From assembly GCA_900544715.1 (NCBI GenBank), contig UQWL01000001.1:62001-126000 (forward strand): a stretch of 64,000 bases of DNA, given 5' to 3'. Shown here one piece after another: positions 1 through 8,950 of the stretch (within the stretch, counting starts at the first letter, position 1; every line of letters begins with the position of its first letter). The notes under the pieces were generated by a model. It had not been told where the DNA came from. It saw nothing but the letters and a program-made list of their open reading frames with translations, and made no database searches. The position numbers and the translations under genes are program-made. The DNA comes from an uncultured Oscillospiraceae bacterium. Its GTDB lineage: Bacteria; Bacillota; Clostridia; Oscillospirales; Acutalibacteraceae.

Positions 1-1
1 T

Positions 2-127
2 TTTCACTGTCCCGACTCTCCTATAAGCGAAGGATTACTTTATGAATATGCATTATCCGTGTTACAGGAGAATCCCGACGATTCACTTTCAAAAGAGCTA
101 ATTGATGAGTTTGAAAGCAAAAAATGA
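2..127 (+). CDS. C-terminal end of an unidentified protein (partial)
   Basis: The frame beginning at base 2 stays open for 41 codons and stops at TGA 125-127, so the gene starts outside the window. The visible tail is acidic and helical-looking (it ends in DELIDEFESKK-like composition) with no motif I recognise. It sits in the AT-rich scrap region next to a recombinase fragment, so it may be part of an older mobile element. No function is proposed. Confidence 0.5.
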   Translation, partial: FHCPDSPISEGLLYEYALSVLQENPDDSLSKELIDEFESKK

Positions 128-164
128 AAAGATGTTAAATTCTAACTAAATACTTAAGAAGCAA

Positions 165-196
165 GCGCTTCCTGCGGCATTAGCTCCGGGAAGCGC
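165..196 (+). terminator. Hairpin after the partial CDS, possible terminator
   Basis: GCGCTTCC (165-172) pairs with GGAAGCGC (189-196), and an inner CGG/CCG pair closes a short loop. The run after it (AAGCTTTATC) is only weakly T-rich, so terminator function is uncertain. Nothing else is seen in 128-286. Confidence 0.3.
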
Positions 197-286
197 AAGC
201 TTTATCTCTAAAATTTTTATGGAGCGTAGTGGAATTGCAGAGCAAGAAATGGCCTTGATATTTCCTTTTCAGGATGCACCTGGAAA

Positions 287-1084
287 TTAGAACACTCGAA
301 AATACTTGAGACATTTTTGTATTGCAAGATAATCGGCCTCCCCGGCGGCAACTGGAGTATCCAGCAGGAATTCATATTGAAAGCCGTTTTTAAGTATCAG
401 CACATGATAAAATAGGATTTGTTGGCCTTGGGTGGATGAATATACCGATTCGGCCGTGATCTGATGAGCAGAAGCAGCGTAGCGCTTCATGAATAAATTC
501 GATCGGGATTGTGAGGTTTGCTGCGCATACTGCAACTCTGTGATATCAGCAAGCGAGCTCTTGTCGGATTGTGACACAGTAACGCTGTAAACGGAATTCG
601 TATCCGGATTCATGGCAGAGAATGCTTCGCTTGAGGTTCCATATTCCCATGAAGCAGGAAACGCAAATTCAAACGCCCCAAAATCATTATATGAGAGACG
701 GATAGCATCTGGTATAGGTGAAGCTTTTATCCATTTCAAAGAGCCATATATCTGCTTGATGAGTGGAAGTATTGAATCTGCATTTTCGGCTTGTGTTGCT
801 AAAATCAAACGGCATTCATTTTTAAGATCCCACGCAACATATTCAAAAGTCATCACGCCCTCGGACTGATAGGAGATGGCAAATGAGCTGGTAGAGAGCT
901 GTTTAAAATATAGGGGTTGATTACCGGCAGCGGTGAGCTCGTTTGCTATTGAGGTTTCGGTTGCCATATTTATTTCAGGCCGGTATTCACGGAGCTGCAA
1001 CATATTTACTCCAATTTTCGGATTCATCATAGATACAAAGAACTGCTCCACATTTTGGGCATACATATACCTCGATTGAACCAC
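287..1084 (-). CDS. Hypothetical protein, probably 5'-truncated
   Basis: This is a 265-codon reading frame with a GTG as its first possible start. The frame is open upstream of that GTG for about 16 more codons without any ATG, and no ribosome site precedes the GTG. The protein is mixed alpha/beta in composition, has no signal peptide or membrane span in what remains, and shows no motif I can name. Its 5' end abuts, head to head, the broken end of a recombinase fragment (1107-1433). That suggests a rearrangement removed the original N-terminus (perhaps a secretion signal). It may no longer be expressed. Confidence 0.5.
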   Translation of the reverse strand: MVQSRYMYAQNVEQFFVSMMNPKIGVNMLQLREYRPEINMATETSIANELTAAGNQPLYFKQLSTSSFAISYQSEGVMTFEYVAWDLKNECRLILATQAENADSILPLIKQIYGSLKWIKASPIPDAIRLSYNDFGAFEFAFPASWEYGTSSEAFSAMNPDTNSVYSVTVSQSDKSSLADITELQYAQQTSQSRSNLFMKRYAASAHQITAESVYSSTQGQQILFYHVLILKNGFQYEFLLDTPVAAGEADYLAIQKCLKYFRVF

Positions 1085-1106
1085 TGGGAGCCTTTGTTCC
1101 TCGCTT

Positions 1107-1433
1107 ATGCATTTCCGATTGACAATTTGTTGTCAGGAAAATGGTAATTACCGTGGCCCTAATTCACTAATTAATGAAATCAAAAAGATTTGTAAAAAAG
1201 CTGGGCTCCCCATCATATCGGTACACAGTTTGCGGCACATGTTTGCGACAATAATGCTTGAGCGAGGACTTCAATTAGCGAAGGTATCGGCGCTATTGGG
1301 TCATCAGTCTGTAAATACCACTTTTGAATTCTATCTAGGTGTTATGGAAGATGAAGATAAAGCGGTTAAATTTGTAAACGATAATTTTAAGCCGGATGAT
1401 GTAAAAACCAAGGCGCATAGAAGTGAGGTGTAG
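1107..1433 (+). pseudogene. C-terminal fragment of a tyrosine recombinase/integrase
   Basis: About 100 residues match the end of phage-integrase-family catalytic domains. HSLRH supplies the second Arg box, LLGHQSVNTT supplies the conserved His, and the following FEFY holds the nucleophilic Tyr. The N-terminal arm-binding and core-binding domains and the first catalytic Arg are missing, and the ATG at 1107 lacks a ribosome site. Complete enzymes are usually 300-400 residues, so this is a remnant. It marks an old integration event beside uvrB. The fragment keeps the frame up to a normal TAG stop and is followed by a small ORF. Confidence 0.75.
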
Positions 1434-1436
1434 AAA

Positions 1437-1598
1437 GTGGATGTATCTCAATTAGATTTGAGATTATATATTGATTATACCGTATCAGAAATAATGTCCC
1501 TTGACAATAATTTAGGATTTCGTGTAACTATAGTATATGATCATTCAAACGTTCATGAATTAAGAGATATCCACGAATGGTATTTTGATCTTCAGTAG
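1437..1598 (+). CDS. Small hypothetical protein (53 aa)
   Basis: A GTG-initiated ORF begins 3 bases after the recombinase fragment stop, with GAGGTG 7 bases upstream of the start. It encodes 53 acidic residues rich in Leu, Tyr and Asp, with no recognised domain. A hairpin terminator follows directly, which supports it as the last gene of the remnant operon. It could be a leftover of the mobile element. Confidence 0.4.
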   Translation: MDVSQLDLRLYIDYTVSEIMSLDNNLGFRVTIVYDHSNVHELRDIHEWYFDLQ

Positions 1599-1612
1599 AG
1601 ACCCCAAAAACC

Positions 1613-1652
1613 AGAGAGCCAACCTTTTATCGAGGAATTGGCTCTCTTATTA
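1613..1652 (+). terminator. Rho-independent terminator
   Basis: AGAGAGCCAA (1613-1622) pairs perfectly with TTGGCTCTCT (1638-1647) across a 15-nt loop, and the stem is followed by TATTATATT. It closes the recombinase-remnant transcript. Confidence 0.6.
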
Positions 1653-1772
1653 TATTAAATGACTCATAAAATATGAGTGATTGATCAATGAAACTTGCAA
1701 GCAATCAATGATCAGGCGTTTTATTTTCCCGGATTTATTCATCGAGTTTTCACTTTTAAAAGGCGATATATG

Positions 1773-1781
1773 TGTTATAAT
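1773..1781 (+). promoter_or_regulatory. Extended -10 promoter candidate for uvrB
   Basis: TGTTATAAT is an extended -10 element (TG-N-TATAAT). The -35 position (1753-1758, CTTTTA) is weak. It would give a leader of roughly 190 nt before uvrB, and that leader contains the repeats described at 1847-1942. Confidence 0.4.
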
Positions 1782-1846
1782 ATCATGATAGATGACGCCT
1801 AATATTGGTGTGTGTTACGGAGTCGGAAAACGCTTTTCAGTGAGGC

Positions 1847-1942
1847 AATTCGTGTTTTGGTGTTTAAGATCCAAAAAACAGCTAAAAATTTCTTCTGCAT
1901 GGTACATAAAAACACGAATTTTTATCATCTAAAACACGAATT
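1847..1942. repeat. Three copies of AAAACACGAATT in the uvrB leader
   Basis: AATTCGTGTTTT at 1847-1858 is the inverse of AAAACACGAATT at 1909-1920, and a third direct copy lies at 1931-1942. The first two can form a perfect 12-bp stem followed by TTTTT. The third is an alternative partner. This may be an operator set or an attenuator. I do not see a Firmicutes LexA box (CGAAC-N4-GTTCG) here. Confidence 0.5.
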
Positions 1943-1978
1943 TGGTGGCTGATATTAGTCATAATGAGGGGATTTTTA

Positions 1979-3955
1979 ATGGGAAATAATGATTCGTTGT
2001 TTCAATTAGTTTCAAAATATAAGCCAACAGGAGATCAGCCGCAGGCGATCGCAAAACTGGTAGAGGGAATCAAAAGAGGGGATAAAGAGCAGACTCTACT
2101 GGGGGTTACGGGCTCCGGCAAGACCTTCACCATGGCGAATGTAATAGCTCAGACACAAAGGCCGACATTGGTTTTAGCGCACAATAAGACCTTAGCTGCG
2201 CAACTCTGCTCCGAATTCAAGGAGTTTTTTCCAAATAATGAGGTGGAATATTTCGTCAGTTATTACGATTATTATCAACCGGAAGCTTACATTCCCACAA
2301 CCGACACCTATATTGAAAAGGATTCCGCCATCAACGATGAGATCGATAAGCTGCGCCACTCTGCCACCTCTGCGCTGTCCGAGCGGCGGGATGTCATCAT
2401 CGTGGCGAGCGTATCCTGCATCTACAGCCTGGGCGACCCGATTGATTACCGCAGCATGGTGATCTCCCTGCGCCCCGGCATGACAAAGAAGCGGGATGAT
2501 GTGATCCACAAGCTCGTTGAAATTCAGTATGAGCGCAACGATATCAACTTTGTGCGTAATAAATTCCGTGTGCGCGGCGACGTAATTGAAATTTTTCCTT
2601 CCTATTCCAACGATACGGCCTACCGGATTGAGTTTTTTGGCGATGAAATCGACCGAATCAGCGAAGTGAATCCGCTCACCGGGGAGGTCAAGGGCGTTTT
2701 GCAGCATGTTGCGATCTATCCTGCCTCGCATTATGTGGTTTCGCAGGAGAAGATGGAAGCCGCGATTGCGGATATCTATCAGGAAATGGAGCGCTGTGTC
2801 AAGGCGTTTGAGGCCGAAGGCAAGCTGTTGGAAGCGCAGCGCATCCGCCAGCGGACGGAATACGATATTGAGATGCTGCGGGAAACGGGCTTTTGCAAAG
2901 GGATCGAGAACTATTCCCGCGTGATGTCCGGCCGCCCGGCGGGTAGCGCGCCGTTTACGCTGCTCGACTATTTCCCGAAGGATTTTTTGCTCTTTGTGGA
3001 TGAATCGCACGTCACTCTGCCGCAGGTGCGCGGCATGTACGGCGGCGACCGCTCGCGCAAGGAGAGCCTGATCAATTTTGGTTTCCGCCTGCCCTCCGCC
3101 TATGATAACCGCCCCTTAACCTTTGATGAGTTTTACGAGCGGCTCGGGCAAAAGATTTTTGTCAGCGCTACGCCCGGCGATTTTGAACGGTCGAAGAGTG
3201 CGGCGATTGTCGAGCAGGTGATTCGCCCGACCGGGCTGCTGGATCCGGAAGTGATCGTGAAGCCCACGGAAGGGCAGATCGACGATCTGATTTCAGAAAT
3301 CAACATCCGCACCGCGCGTAAGGAGCGTGTGCTGGTGACAACGCTGACCAAAAAAATGGCGGAGGATTTAACGGATTACCTCGAGGCTGCCGGCATCAAG
3401 GTGCGTTATATGCACCACGATATCGATACCATTGAGCGCATGGAAATTATCCGCGACCTGCGCAAGGGCGAATTTGATGTGCTCGTTGGCATCAACCTGC
3501 TGCGCGAAGGGCTCGATATCCCAGAGGTATCTCTCGTTACCATCCTCGATGCGGATAAGGAAGGGTTCCTGCGCTCCGAAACGTCGCTCATCCAGACGAT
3601 TGGCCGCGCGGCCCGCAACGCGCAGGGCCAGGTGATTATGTATGCGGATACCGTAACGCCCTCCATGGAAAAAGCGCTGCGCGAAACACAGCGCCGCCGT
3701 GAAAAGCAGATGGCGTATAATGAAGCGCATGGCATCACGCCGCAGTCGATTAAGAAGGAAGTCCGTGAAATTTTGGAGATTACAAGCCGGTCCGAAATCG
3801 ACGCGAATAAGCCTACCAAGCGGCTTTCCCGCGTGGAGCGCGAGCAGCTGATTAAGCAGCTCACGGCGGAGATGAAGGCGGCGGCAAAGATCCTCGAATT
3901 TGAGCATGCCGCCTATCTGCGCGACCGGATCAATAAGCTGCGGGCCGGGAAATAA
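1979..3955 (+). CDS. uvrB: Excinuclease ABC subunit B
   Basis: UvrB is the damage-verifying DNA helicase-like subunit of nucleotide excision repair; it is loaded by UvrA and recruits UvrC. This copy has 658 residues, normal for the family. Walker A GVTGSGKT lies at residues 42-49, the damage-probing beta-hairpin region [10 protein letters not shown] is intact, the DESH helicase box is present, and a C-terminal UVR domain (about residues 620-655) is the UvrC contact. The start at 1979 has GAGGGG seven bases upstream; an ATG at 1964 lacks one. The first roughly 115 codons are AT-rich like the upstream scrap region and the rest is GC-rich, suggesting a recombination joint within the gene. uvrA and uvrC are not in the window. 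Confidence 0.97.
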   Translation: MGNNDSLFQLVSKYKPTGDQPQAIAKLVEGIKRGDKEQTLLGVTGSGKTFTMANVIAQTQRPTLVLAHNKTLAAQLCSEFKEFFPNNEVEYFVSYYDYYQPEAYIPTTDTYIEKDSAINDEIDKLRHSATSALSERRDVIIVASVSCIYSLGDPIDYRSMVISLRPGMTKKRDDVIHKLVEIQYERNDINFVRNKFRVRGDVIEIFPSYSNDTAYRIEFFGDEIDRISEVNPLTGEVKGVLQHVAIYPASHYVVSQEKMEAAIADIYQEMERCVKAFEAEGKLLEAQRIRQRTEYDIEMLRETGFCKGIENYSRVMSGRPAGSAPFTLLDYFPKDFLLFVDESHVTLPQVRGMYGGDRSRKESLINFGFRLPSAYDNRPLTFDEFYERLGQKIFVSATPGDFERSKSAAIVEQVIRPTGLLDPEVIVKPTEGQIDDLISEINIRTARKERVLVTTLTKKMAEDLTDYLEAAGIKVRYMHHDIDTIERMEIIRDLRKGEFDVLVGINLLREGLDIPEVSLVTILDADKEGFLRSETSLIQTIGRAARNAQGQVIMYADTVTPSMEKALRETQRRREKQMAYNEAHGITPQSIKKEVREILEITSRSEIDANKPTKRLSRVEREQLIKQLTAEMKAAAKILEFEHAAYLRDRINKLRAGK

Positions 3956-3974
3956 AGGGAAAAGAGTGTGAATC

Positions 3975-4808
3975 ATGAAAATCGGCCTTGATATGCTGCA
4001 AGGTTACGGGGCGGCGGCAGCGCAGTTTTTCTTCGTCCCGTTCCGCCGCCCTCATCCGCCCCAAGGGAAAAAATTGGATTTAGCCCGCTTTCAGCTCACG
4101 TTTGAAGACCAGTTTGAAGGAAACGTGCTTGATCCAGCCAAATGGAAATCGCACGGCGAGGATGTCCGGCGCGGCGGCTACTGGGATGGATCACAGGCGG
4201 CTGTGCGAGACGGAAAGCTGATTATTCAAACGGAATACCACGATGGTAAATATGGCCCCGGCTGGTATCACGCAGGGCTTGACACAAAGGGCCTTTTTGA
4301 GCAGAAATACGGCTATTTTGAGGCGCGCTGCAAGCTGCCAAGGGGGCAGGGGCTATGGTCCGCTTTCTGGATGATGTGCGAAGGCGTAGAGCAGGAGACG
4401 GGCAATGGGAAGAGCGGCGCGGAGATCGATATTTTTGAATCGCCCTATTATGCCCGCAGGCAGAACGGGCTTGTGACCTGCAACCTCCATTATGACGGCT
4501 ATGGGCGTGCGCACCGGACGAAAAACGCGGGGATAATCCGCGTGGAGAATCCCTATGAGACGTTCCATGATTATGGCGTGGAGTGGAACGAGCGGGAATA
4601 TATTTTTTACATCGACGGCGTGGAGAGCTGCCGGACGAGTTTCGGCCAGCCGTCGCAAACGCCGGAATTTTTGATTTTATCCACCGAGGTGGACGGGCAG
4701 AATGGGAGGCCGTTTCGCGGCTGGTCAGGGGATATTCAAAAAAATCCGGAGGAGATTTGGCCGTCGGATTTTGTGGTGGAGTATGTCAGGGCGTATCAGT
4801 ATCGATGA
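3975..4808 (+). CDS. Glycoside hydrolase family 16 (beta-glucanase/laminarinase type)
   Basis: This 277-residue protein carries the GH16 catalytic motif EIDIFE (nucleophile Glu, assisting Asp, acid/base Glu) near residue 150. Around it are FEDQF, the WKSH substrate-cleft Trp, FEARCKLP and SAFWMM, all typical of the jelly-roll fold. The family hydrolyses beta-1,3 or beta-1,3-1,4 glucans with retention. No signal peptide or membrane anchor is visible, which is unusual because most bacterial GH16 enzymes are exported. It starts 19 bases after uvrB with a poor ribosome site and is followed by its own terminator, so it may be read with uvrB. The substrate cannot be told from sequence alone. Confidence 0.88.
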   Translation: MKIGLDMLQGYGAAAAQFFFVPFRRPHPPQGKKLDLARFQLTFEDQFEGNVLDPAKWKSHGEDVRRGGYWDGSQAAVRDGKLIIQTEYHDGKYGPGWYHAGLDTKGLFEQKYGYFEARCKLPRGQGLWSAFWMMCEGVEQETGNGKSGAEIDIFESPYYARRQNGLVTCNLHYDGYGRAHRTKNAGIIRVENPYETFHDYGVEWNEREYIFYIDGVESCRTSFGQPSQTPEFLILSTEVDGQNGRPFRGWSGDIQKNPEEIWPSDFVVEYVRAYQYR

Positions 4809-4845
4809 TAGCGCCCAAAAGAAGGCTGTTTATCGCATCATTTAA

Positions 4846-4873
4846 GCCGCCGTGGGTTTCGCGGCGGCCTTTT
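4846..4873 (+). terminator. Terminator after the GH16 gene
   Basis: GCCGCCG (4846-4852) pairs with CGGCGGC (4862-4868) across a 9-nt loop, followed by CTTTTGG. Confidence 0.6.
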
Positions 4874-5047
4874 GGATACAGTGCTTATTTGATTTTTTGC
4901 CTATTATTCGGAATGGGAAAGGAAACGGCCGTGCCATCTATAAAATCTAATTGACAATCCCGCCGCCAAATGCTACATTTATGTTAAAAAAGAGAGGAAC
5001 GCCGCTTGGCTTTTATGCAACCTGCGGCATCCGGGAAGGCGAATGCT

Positions 5048-6121
5048 ATGAAACGAACCCTCAGACGCATCGGCGCCATTTTACTATCGATTCTTCTCAC
5101 CCTGCTCCTCATCGTTGTGGGCTTTGTGATCTACCTGACGGCGGCGGAATTTAAGCCCGAGCCGGTGGAAACGCTCCAGATTGGCGGTAAGGCGGAGAAA
5201 ACGATTCAGGAGGGCGGCGCTCTCTCCATCCTGTCCTACAACATTGGCTATGGATCACTCGACAAAACGCAGGATTTCTTCATGGACGGCGGTAAAAATG
5301 TCCGCCCGGAAACCGATGAAAATGTGCGCAAGAATATCGCCGGGATCGGCAAGATCATTCAAGATGCAGAGTGCGACGTGCAGTTTTTGCAGGAGGTTGA
5401 CAAGAGCTCCAAACGTTCCTATTTTGTCGACCAGACCGCATCGCTTTCAAACCTGATTGGCGGGACGAATGCTTTTGCAGTAAACTATTCCTGCCAGTAT
5501 GTGCCGTTTCCGCTGCCGACGATCGGCAAGGTGCAGTCCGGCCTGCTGACGCTCAGCTCCTTCGGCGCGGCAAAGGCGGAGCGCATCGCATTGACGGGAA
5601 CCTACACCTGGCCTGTACGCGTTGCGCAGCTCAAGCGGTGCCTGCTCGTGGAGCGGGTGCCGCTGGAGGGGAGCGACAAGGAGCTGGTGCTCATCAACCT
5701 CCATTTGGAGGCCTATGACGACGGCGACGCCAAACAGATCCAAACGGAAGAGCTTTTAAAGCTGCTCACAACGGAATATGAAAAGGGAAATTACTGCATC
5801 GCAGGCGGCGATTTTAACCAGACGTTCTCCGAGGTGGACGCAACGAAATATCCACTCGTCGATGCTTCCTATTGGAAGGCCGGCACGCTTTCTTCCGATA
5901 TCCTGCCGGAGGGCTGGCGGTTTGCCGTGGATGACAGCGCGCCCACTTGCAGGCTCTTGAATCAGCCCTACAGTGGCAACCGGGCAACAACGCAGTTTTA
6001 TGTGATCGACGGGTTTATCGTGTCCCCCAATGTGGAGGTAAAAGCGGTGAATGTGATCGAAACGGATTTCCAATATACGGATCATAATCCTGTGAAGCTG
6101 GAGGCAGTGCTGAAAAAATAG
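5048..6121 (+). CDS. Membrane-anchored endonuclease/exonuclease/phosphatase-family protein
   Basis: This is a 357-residue EEP-fold protein. After a basic N-terminus (MKRTLRR) comes one hydrophobic segment (about residues 10-31), so the catalytic domain should lie outside the membrane. The metal-dependent catalytic set is present in order: SYNIGYG (Asn), QEVD (Glu), GGDFNQTF (Asp/Asn) and YTDHNPV (Asp-His). The family cleaves phosphodiesters in nucleic acids, inositol phosphates or lipids, and the substrate here is unknown. ATG 5048 has GGAAGGCG upstream. A TTG at 5006 preceded by GAGAGG is an alternative that would add 14 residues before the basic stretch. Confidence 0.82.
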   Translation: MKRTLRRIGAILLSILLTLLLIVVGFVIYLTAAEFKPEPVETLQIGGKAEKTIQEGGALSILSYNIGYGSLDKTQDFFMDGGKNVRPETDENVRKNIAGIGKIIQDAECDVQFLQEVDKSSKRSYFVDQTASLSNLIGGTNAFAVNYSCQYVPFPLPTIGKVQSGLLTLSSFGAAKAERIALTGTYTWPVRVAQLKRCLLVERVPLEGSDKELVLINLHLEAYDDGDAKQIQTEELLKLLTTEYEKGNYCIAGGDFNQTFSEVDATKYPLVDASYWKAGTLSSDILPEGWRFAVDDSAPTCRLLNQPYSGNRATTQFYVIDGFIVSPNVEVKAVNVIETDFQYTDHNPVKLEAVLKK

Positions 6122-6137
6122 GCGAATGAAAAAGTCA

Positions 6138-6175
6138 AAGCGGCTGCTGCAACCTGTTTTGCAGCAGCCGCTTTT
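6138..6175. terminator. Bidirectional terminator
   Basis: A perfect 15-bp stem, 6138-6152 with 6159-6173, has a 6-nt loop. Both flanks are T-rich in the outgoing direction. It separates the convergent EEP and HD genes. The CTGCTGCAA arm recurs in other intergenic hairpins of the window. Confidence 0.85.
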
Positions 6176-6212
6176 CACTCTATGCGGGAATCGTTCGGGC
6201 GCGTCTGTGCGA

Positions 6213-6803
6213 TCACGCAAGCATACCGGTTAGCTCCTCCTGCACCTGCGCCTCGCAGGAGCGCATCGCTTCAATCGTCATCTGGAACAGCCGTTCGAGC
6301 TCCCAGCCCAGCCGTTCGCTGCCTGTACGGATCACATCGCGCGAGCAGCCAGCGGCGAATTTTTTATCCTTAAATTTTTTCTTGAGGCTCGATACCTCCA
6401 AATCCGCTACGCTTTTGGAGGGGCGCATTCTCACCGCGGCACCGATGAGGCCGGTTAGCTCGTCCGCCGCAAAGAGCACCTTTTCCATTTCATGCGCGGG
6501 CTCCACATTGCACACCAGGCCATAGCCATGGCTGCACACGGCGTGGATGAGCGCATCCTCCGCATCAATCTCCGCCAATAGTTCCGGCGCTTTTTTACAG
6601 TGCTCCTCCGGGTAGGCTTCAAAATCAACGTCGTGCAGCAGCCCGGCCAGCCCCCAAAAATTTTCCTCCGCGTTGTAGCCAAGCTCTCGCGCATACCAGC
6701 GCATCACGCCCTCCACCGTCAGCGCGTGCTGGAGATGGAAGGGCTCCCGATTGTATTTGCGCAGCAGGGTGAGCGCCTGCTGCCTGGTCACAGCGGTTTC
6801 CAT
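6213..6803 (-). CDS. HD-domain phosphohydrolase
   Basis: This 196-residue protein has the HD metal-binding pattern: an early His in the HLQHALTVE segment, the LLHDVD doublet at about residue 62, and later His residues in HAVCSHGYG. HD proteins are metal-dependent phosphohydrolases acting on nucleotides or cyclic nucleotides; the compact, HDIG-like form seen here is common in Clostridia and its substrate is generally unassigned. The start at 6803 has a strong AGGAGG nine bases upstream; a longer reading frame toward 6875 would include non-coding sequence. It converges on the EEP gene across a shared terminator. Confidence 0.85.
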   Translation of the reverse strand: METAVTRQQALTLLRKYNREPFHLQHALTVEGVMRWYARELGYNAEENFWGLAGLLHDVDFEAYPEEHCKKAPELLAEIDAEDALIHAVCSHGYGLVCNVEPAHEMEKVLFAADELTGLIGAAVRMRPSKSVADLEVSSLKKKFKDKKFAAGCSRDVIRTGSERLGWELERLFQMTIEAMRSCEAQVQEELTGMLA

Positions 6804-6919
6804 AACAAATTGCCTCCTGTTTTTTGATTGATTAAATTTAGTATAGCAAATTACTTCCTGCGGGAAAAGGAGCAATCATGAACACAATTTGAACTTTTAG
6901 CCGCATGCTGCCGGAGCGC

Positions 6920-6948
6920 TTGACTTTTTTCGTCCCATGCCGTACAAT
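6920..6948 (+). promoter_or_regulatory. Promoter of the SAM riboswitch-metK transcript
   Basis: TTGACT (6920-6925) and TACAAT (6943-6948) are separated by 17 bases, placing the transcript start just before the riboswitch. Confidence 0.85.
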
Positions 6949-6970
6949 ATAGGCTGTAAACTACATATTT

Positions 6971-7075
6971 CCTTATTGAGAGCGGCTGAGGGAAAGGCCC
7001 TTTGAAGCCCGGCAACCTGCACATTGAAGCAGTGTGCAAGGTGCTAAATCCTGCGGTGTTAACCGAAAAATAAGG
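6971..7075 (+). ncRNA. SAM-I (S-box) riboswitch
   Basis: P1 is formed by CCTTATT (6971-6977) and AATAAGG (7069-7075). Between them are the S-box hallmarks GAGAG-CGGCTGAGGGA, GGCCCTTTGAAGCCCGGCAACC and AAGGTGCTAAATCC in the right order. The element binds S-adenosylmethionine and switches off transcription. It directly precedes a terminator and metK, the gene for SAM synthesis, so the feedback logic is plain. Confidence 0.96.
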
Positions 7076-7079
7076 TGTT

Positions 7080-7113
7080 AAAAGCGCCCGCGGTTTCACT
7101 GCGAGCGCTTTTT
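7080..7113 (+). terminator. Expression-platform terminator of the SAM riboswitch
   Basis: AAAAGCGC (7080-7087) pairs with GCGCTTTT (7105-7112), with an inner CGC/GCG helix, followed by T. It lies 4 nt after riboswitch P1, as expected for SAM-induced termination. Confidence 0.85.
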
Positions 7114-7168
7114 GGCGTTTTCTGCGCCGTTCAGAAGAAAAAGTAACATAAAGGAGTAAATGAGACAA

Positions 7169-8368
7169 ATGGCAAAACATCTTTTTACCTCAGAATCCGT
7201 TACCGAAGGCCATCCCGATAAAATCTGCGATCAGATTTCCGATGCCGTTCTCGATGCGATTATGGAAAATGACCCGCAGGGCCGCGTTGCCTGCGAGACA
7301 ACCTGCACCACGGGACAGGTGCTCGTGATGGGCGAAATCAGCACGAGCTGCTATGTAGAGATCCCGCAGATCGTCCGCAAGGTGATTTGCGACATTGGCT
7401 ACGACAGCGCCGACAAAGGCTTTGACGGCAATACCTGTGCTGTGTTAACTGCGATCGACGGGCAGTCCCCCGATATCGCTTTGGGCGTGGATCATTCCCT
7501 GGAGCTGAAATCCGGCGAAAAGGACGCCTATAATCTCAATGGAGCCGGCGACCAGGGCATGATGTTCGGCTATGCCTGCGATGAAACGCCGGAGCTGATG
7601 CCCATGCCAATTTCCCTTGCGCATCAGCTCACCCGCCAGCTGACCAAGGTCCGTAAGGACGGCACGCTGCCCTATCTGCTGCCCGATGGCAAATCGCAGG
7701 TCACGGTGGAGTATGACGAAAACGACCGCCCCGTGCGCGTCGATACCGTCGTCATTTCCTCCCAGCACCGTGCGGATGTCTCCCTGGACGAAATCCGCCG
7801 CGAAATCGTGGAGCATGTGGTTCGCCCCGTGATCCCGGAGGATCTGATAGACGACAATACGATCATTTATGTCAACCCGACCGGGCGCTTTGTCACGGGC
7901 GGCCCTGTGGGCGACAGTGGCTTGACAGGACGCAAAATTATCGTCGATACATACGGCGGCTATGCGCGCCACGGTGGTGGCGCATTCTCCGGCAAGGATC
8001 CGACCAAGGTGGACCGTTCCGCAGCCTATGCGGCGCGTTATGTGGCGAAAAACATCGTGGCGGCGGGCCTTGCAAAGAAATGCGAAATTCAGCTGGCCTA
8101 TGCCATCGGCGTCGCCAAGCCGGTTTCCGTTATGGTCGATACCTTTGGCACAGGTGTGATCTCTGATGACTCTCTGAGTGAAATTGTCAAGGAGAATTTT
8201 GATCTGCGTCCCGCTGCAATCATCGACATGCTCGACCTGCGCCGTCCGATTTACCGCCAGCTCGCGGCCTACGGCCATCTTGGCCGCACGGATCTTGACC
8301 TGACGTGGGAGAAGACAGATCGCGCCGAGGCACTCAAGAAAGCGGCTGGAATCGACAACATTGCATAA
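7169..8368 (+). CDS. metK: S-adenosylmethionine synthetase
   Basis: The 399-residue enzyme makes SAM from methionine and ATP in the cytoplasm, normally as a homotetramer. The N-terminus [18 protein letters not shown] contains the ATP-binding signature. [12 protein letters not shown] and [19 protein letters not shown] are the two family signatures. The family usually starts exactly at MAK-, which is ATG 7169 (12 bases after AAGGAG); an in-frame ATG at 7160 is only 3 bases from the ribosome site. It is controlled by the SAM-I riboswitch upstream. Confidence 0.97.
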   Translation: MAKHLFTSESVTEGHPDKICDQISDAVLDAIMENDPQGRVACETTCTTGQVLVMGEISTSCYVEIPQIVRKVICDIGYDSADKGFDGNTCAVLTAIDGQSPDIALGVDHSLELKSGEKDAYNLNGAGDQGMMFGYACDETPELMPMPISLAHQLTRQLTKVRKDGTLPYLLPDGKSQVTVEYDENDRPVRVDTVVISSQHRADVSLDEIRREIVEHVVRPVIPEDLIDDNTIIYVNPTGRFVTGGPVGDSGLTGRKIIVDTYGGYARHGGGAFSGKDPTKVDRSAAYAARYVAKNIVAAGLAKKCEIQLAYAIGVAKPVSVMVDTFGTGVISDDSLSEIVKENFDLRPAAIIDMLDLRRPIYRQLAAYGHLGRTDLDLTWEKTDRAEALKKAAGIDNIA

Positions 8369-8455
8369 AATGCACATCGGAGAGAGCGCTTTTTCGTTTT
8401 TTTGACGCTGCCTCTGCTCTTCGACACTTTTTGCACGAAAATGGAAGTAAGATAG

Positions 8456-8492
8456 CGCTAAGGGGGATATGCTCTCCCTTAGCGTTTTATTT
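8456..8492 (+). terminator. Terminator downstream of metK
   Basis: CGCTAAGGG (8456-8464) pairs with CCCTTAGCG (8476-8484), followed by TTTTATTTTT. Confidence 0.85.
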
Positions 8493-8515
8493 TTGAAGAA
8501 TGGAGGCGGATGCGC

Positions 8516-8791
8516 ATGGCCGGGATCGTTTTCAAGGGATTCGCGAAAATATCAGCCCGGTGGCACTGGCATTGGCTCCGTTTTGACACGGCGAAGATTG
8601 AGAAACGGATGGAAAGAGGGGAACCGTATACGTCGCCAAAGCTGTCCGGACTCAGCGGCCGGTGCGCCACCCATGGAATGAAGGCGGTGCAGGCGGCGAA
8701 AAAGGGCGGATTTTATAAGCGGGGGCGGATGGTTGCTTTCCCGTATGGTATTATGATGGAAGCGGAACAGAGAGATGCATTGGAGCAGTAA
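8516..8791 (+). CDS. Hypothetical protein (91 aa)
   Basis: An ORF with GGAGGCG eight bases before ATG 8516 lies just after the metK terminator. The product is basic and Trp/Lys-rich in its first third (HWHW) and has no recognised domain or membrane span. It stands alone between metK and a gene on the opposite strand. The good ribosome site favours a real gene, but coding bias is not decisive and overlapping minus-strand ORFs exist. Confidence 0.45.
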   Translation: MAGIVFKGFAKISARWHWHWLRFDTAKIEKRMERGEPYTSPKLSGLSGRCATHGMKAVQAAKKGGFYKRGRMVAFPYGIMMEAEQRDALEQ

Positions 8792-8950
8792 CATAACGTG
8801 CAAAAAGGCGGCTGGATTTTTGAGATTCAGTATAGCGTTTCCAGCAGGGGAGAACTGTGCTGTATTCTAAAAATCATGCGTTCGCAGAATTAAGTCGGGC
8901 CAGATGTCCGCTTCAGGAAATCGCACACAAGTACTATTTCATGCCTTATT

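Noticed and set aside
2192..3010. A 272-codon minus-strand frame inside uvrB, and similar long antisense frames in metK, copA, the M28 gene, tarJ and pdp
   Set aside because: All are shadows of strongly conserved genes in codon-biased GC-rich DNA and have no promoter or ribosome site.
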